A stretch of 5,688 bases of DNA from Gammaproteobacteria bacterium (GTDB lineage Bacteria > Pseudomonadota > Gammaproteobacteria > Steroidobacterales > Woeseiaceae). The stretch lies in the NCBI GenBank assembly GCA_029881015.1, contig JAOUNK010000227.1, forward strand, positions 1 through 5,688, given 5' to 3'. The notes beneath the pieces are model-generated. The model had not been told where the DNA came from. It saw only the letters and a list, made by a program, of their open reading frames with translations, and did no database searches. Of this stretch, positions 5,089-5,688 are shown piece by piece; the first letter of the stretch is position 1; each line of letters begins with the position of its first letter. The translations under genes were made by a program, and so were the position numbers.

Positions 5089-5688
5089 CGCCTGCAGCCT
5101 GCTCTCAAGCCAGGTTGACGATTCGATAAAGCCGCCGAAACTGAACAAGTGGATGGCGACCAGGTTACCGGCCGTTCGCTCAGCACAACGCCGCGCAAGA
5201 ACCTTCATTTGCTTTTCCGGTCCTGCGTTCGCAGCCAGCTTGAAGGCATTGAGGCCGAGCTTGTTCGCACCTCGCAACGACATGCTAACGCCGCAAATCT
5301 TGGCAAACCTGATGAGTTGGGCAGGACTTGTCGGCCCTGCCAATCCTGCGTACACGGGGACGCCGGGCACCCAGTCGGCGACTTTTTCACAGTAGTCGGC
5401 GATACGATCCGGCGCAAAGGAAAACTGGGTAATTATCCTAAGTTCAAGTTTCTGCTGTTGAGTCAGTGACCATTTCGTCTCGAGGTCCGAACGCAGCTGC
5501 CCGTCCCCGACGTCCGGGTGGCCGTCCGGGTACCCGCCAACACCGACCTTGCGGATTCCAGCTTCGCCGAGAATTCCGCTCCGGATAAGCGCAGCCGCGT
5601 CCTCGAATGGGCCAAGCGGCTCAAAACCATCGCCACCGACAACCAGGACTTCTTCCACGCCGCCGTCGCCGACTGCCCGACTGAGAAA
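5074..5688 (-). CDS. Methylenetetrahydrofolate reductase-family protein (N-terminus cut off by the window edge)
   Basis: The 204 visible C-terminal residues match the FAD-dependent methylenetetrahydrofolate reductase (MTHFR) family, which interconverts 5,10-methylene- and 5-methyl-tetrahydrofolate. Visible blocks, counted from the window edge, are LVVGGDG (15-21, the Asp matching the conserved flavin-site Asp of MetF), GGYPDGHPDV (51-60, the YPExHP-like motif), ELRIITQFSF (82-91, with the substrate-binding Gln), VPVYAGLAGPTSPAQLIRFA (111-129) and an IHLFSFGGF strand (179-187) near the end. The frame is open to base 5688; a GTG at 5658 lies in the middle of the fold and is not the start. About 80-100 residues are missing if the full length is the usual 270-310. 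The stop is TAG, overlapping the SDR gene's 3' end by 15 bases. This sequence style resembles MTHFR homologues found near methyl-donor catabolism genes rather than E. coli MetF, so it may run in the oxidative direction on methyl groups released by demethylation. That role is an inference. Confidence 0.87.
   Translation of the reverse strand, partial: FLSRAVGDGGVEEVLVVGGDGFEPLGPFEDAAALIRSGILGEAGIRKVGVGGYPDGHPDVGDGQLRSDLETKWSLTQQQKLELRIITQFSFAPDRIADYCEKVADWVPGVPVYAGLAGPTSPAQLIRFAKICGVSMSLRGANKLGLNAFKLAANAGPEKQMKVLARRCAERTAGNLVAIHLFSFGGFIESSTWLESRLQASGLS

Noticed and set aside
5149..5469. Plus-strand open frame of 106 codons near the right end
   Set aside because: It is antisense to the methylenetetrahydrofolate-reductase-family gene, whose protein motifs are clear, and it has no recognisable domain.
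5512..5531. Direct repeat GTCCGGGT (5512-5519 and 5524-5531)
   Set aside because: The copies are 12 bases apart, a multiple of three, and encode the repeated Pro-Asp pairs of the GYPDGHPDV motif on the minus strand. Protein coding explains them.

Overview
The window (5688 bases, roughly 55-60% G+C by eye) is almost completely coding and carries six genes. Compact spacing, Shine-Dalgarno-like sites before the internal genes and the protein families suggest a bacterium, most likely a proteobacterium. The lineage is an inference and cannot be settled from this sequence. I see no RNA genes, mobile elements, CRISPR arrays, long repeats or gene-free stretches above 20 bases.

Positions 1-5088 hold five plus-strand genes in tight order: (1) a creatininase-family metal-dependent amidohydrolase, apparently cut by the left edge; (2) an L-fucose/L-arabinose-isomerase-like protein; (3) a uroporphyrinogen-decarboxylase-superfamily (UroD-like) protein that resembles the methyltransferase-type branch more than heme-pathway HemE; (4) an HpcH/HpaI class II aldolase; (5) a short-chain dehydrogenase/reductase (SDR). 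The gaps are 10, 18 and 12 bases, and genes 4 and 5 overlap by 3 bases, so they are probably one transcript whose promoter lies left of the window. No transporter, regulator or kinase is visible.

Positions 5074-5688, on the minus strand, hold the C-terminal two thirds of a methylenetetrahydrofolate-reductase-family protein. It converges on the SDR gene with a 15-base overlap of the coding ends. Its 5' end lies beyond the right edge.

The set reads as a small-molecule catabolic cluster. Isomerase, dehydrogenase and retro-aldolase are the usual tools for breaking a sugar or sugar acid into pyruvate and an aldehyde. The creatininase-family enzyme could open an amide or a cyclic intermediate. The UroD-like protein and the neighbouring folate enzyme raise the possibility that a methyl group is removed from the substrate and passed to one-carbon metabolism. 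That link is speculative: no corrinoid-binding protein is present in the window and the methylenetetrahydrofolate-reductase gene is divergently transcribed from elsewhere. The substrate cannot be named from sequence alone.
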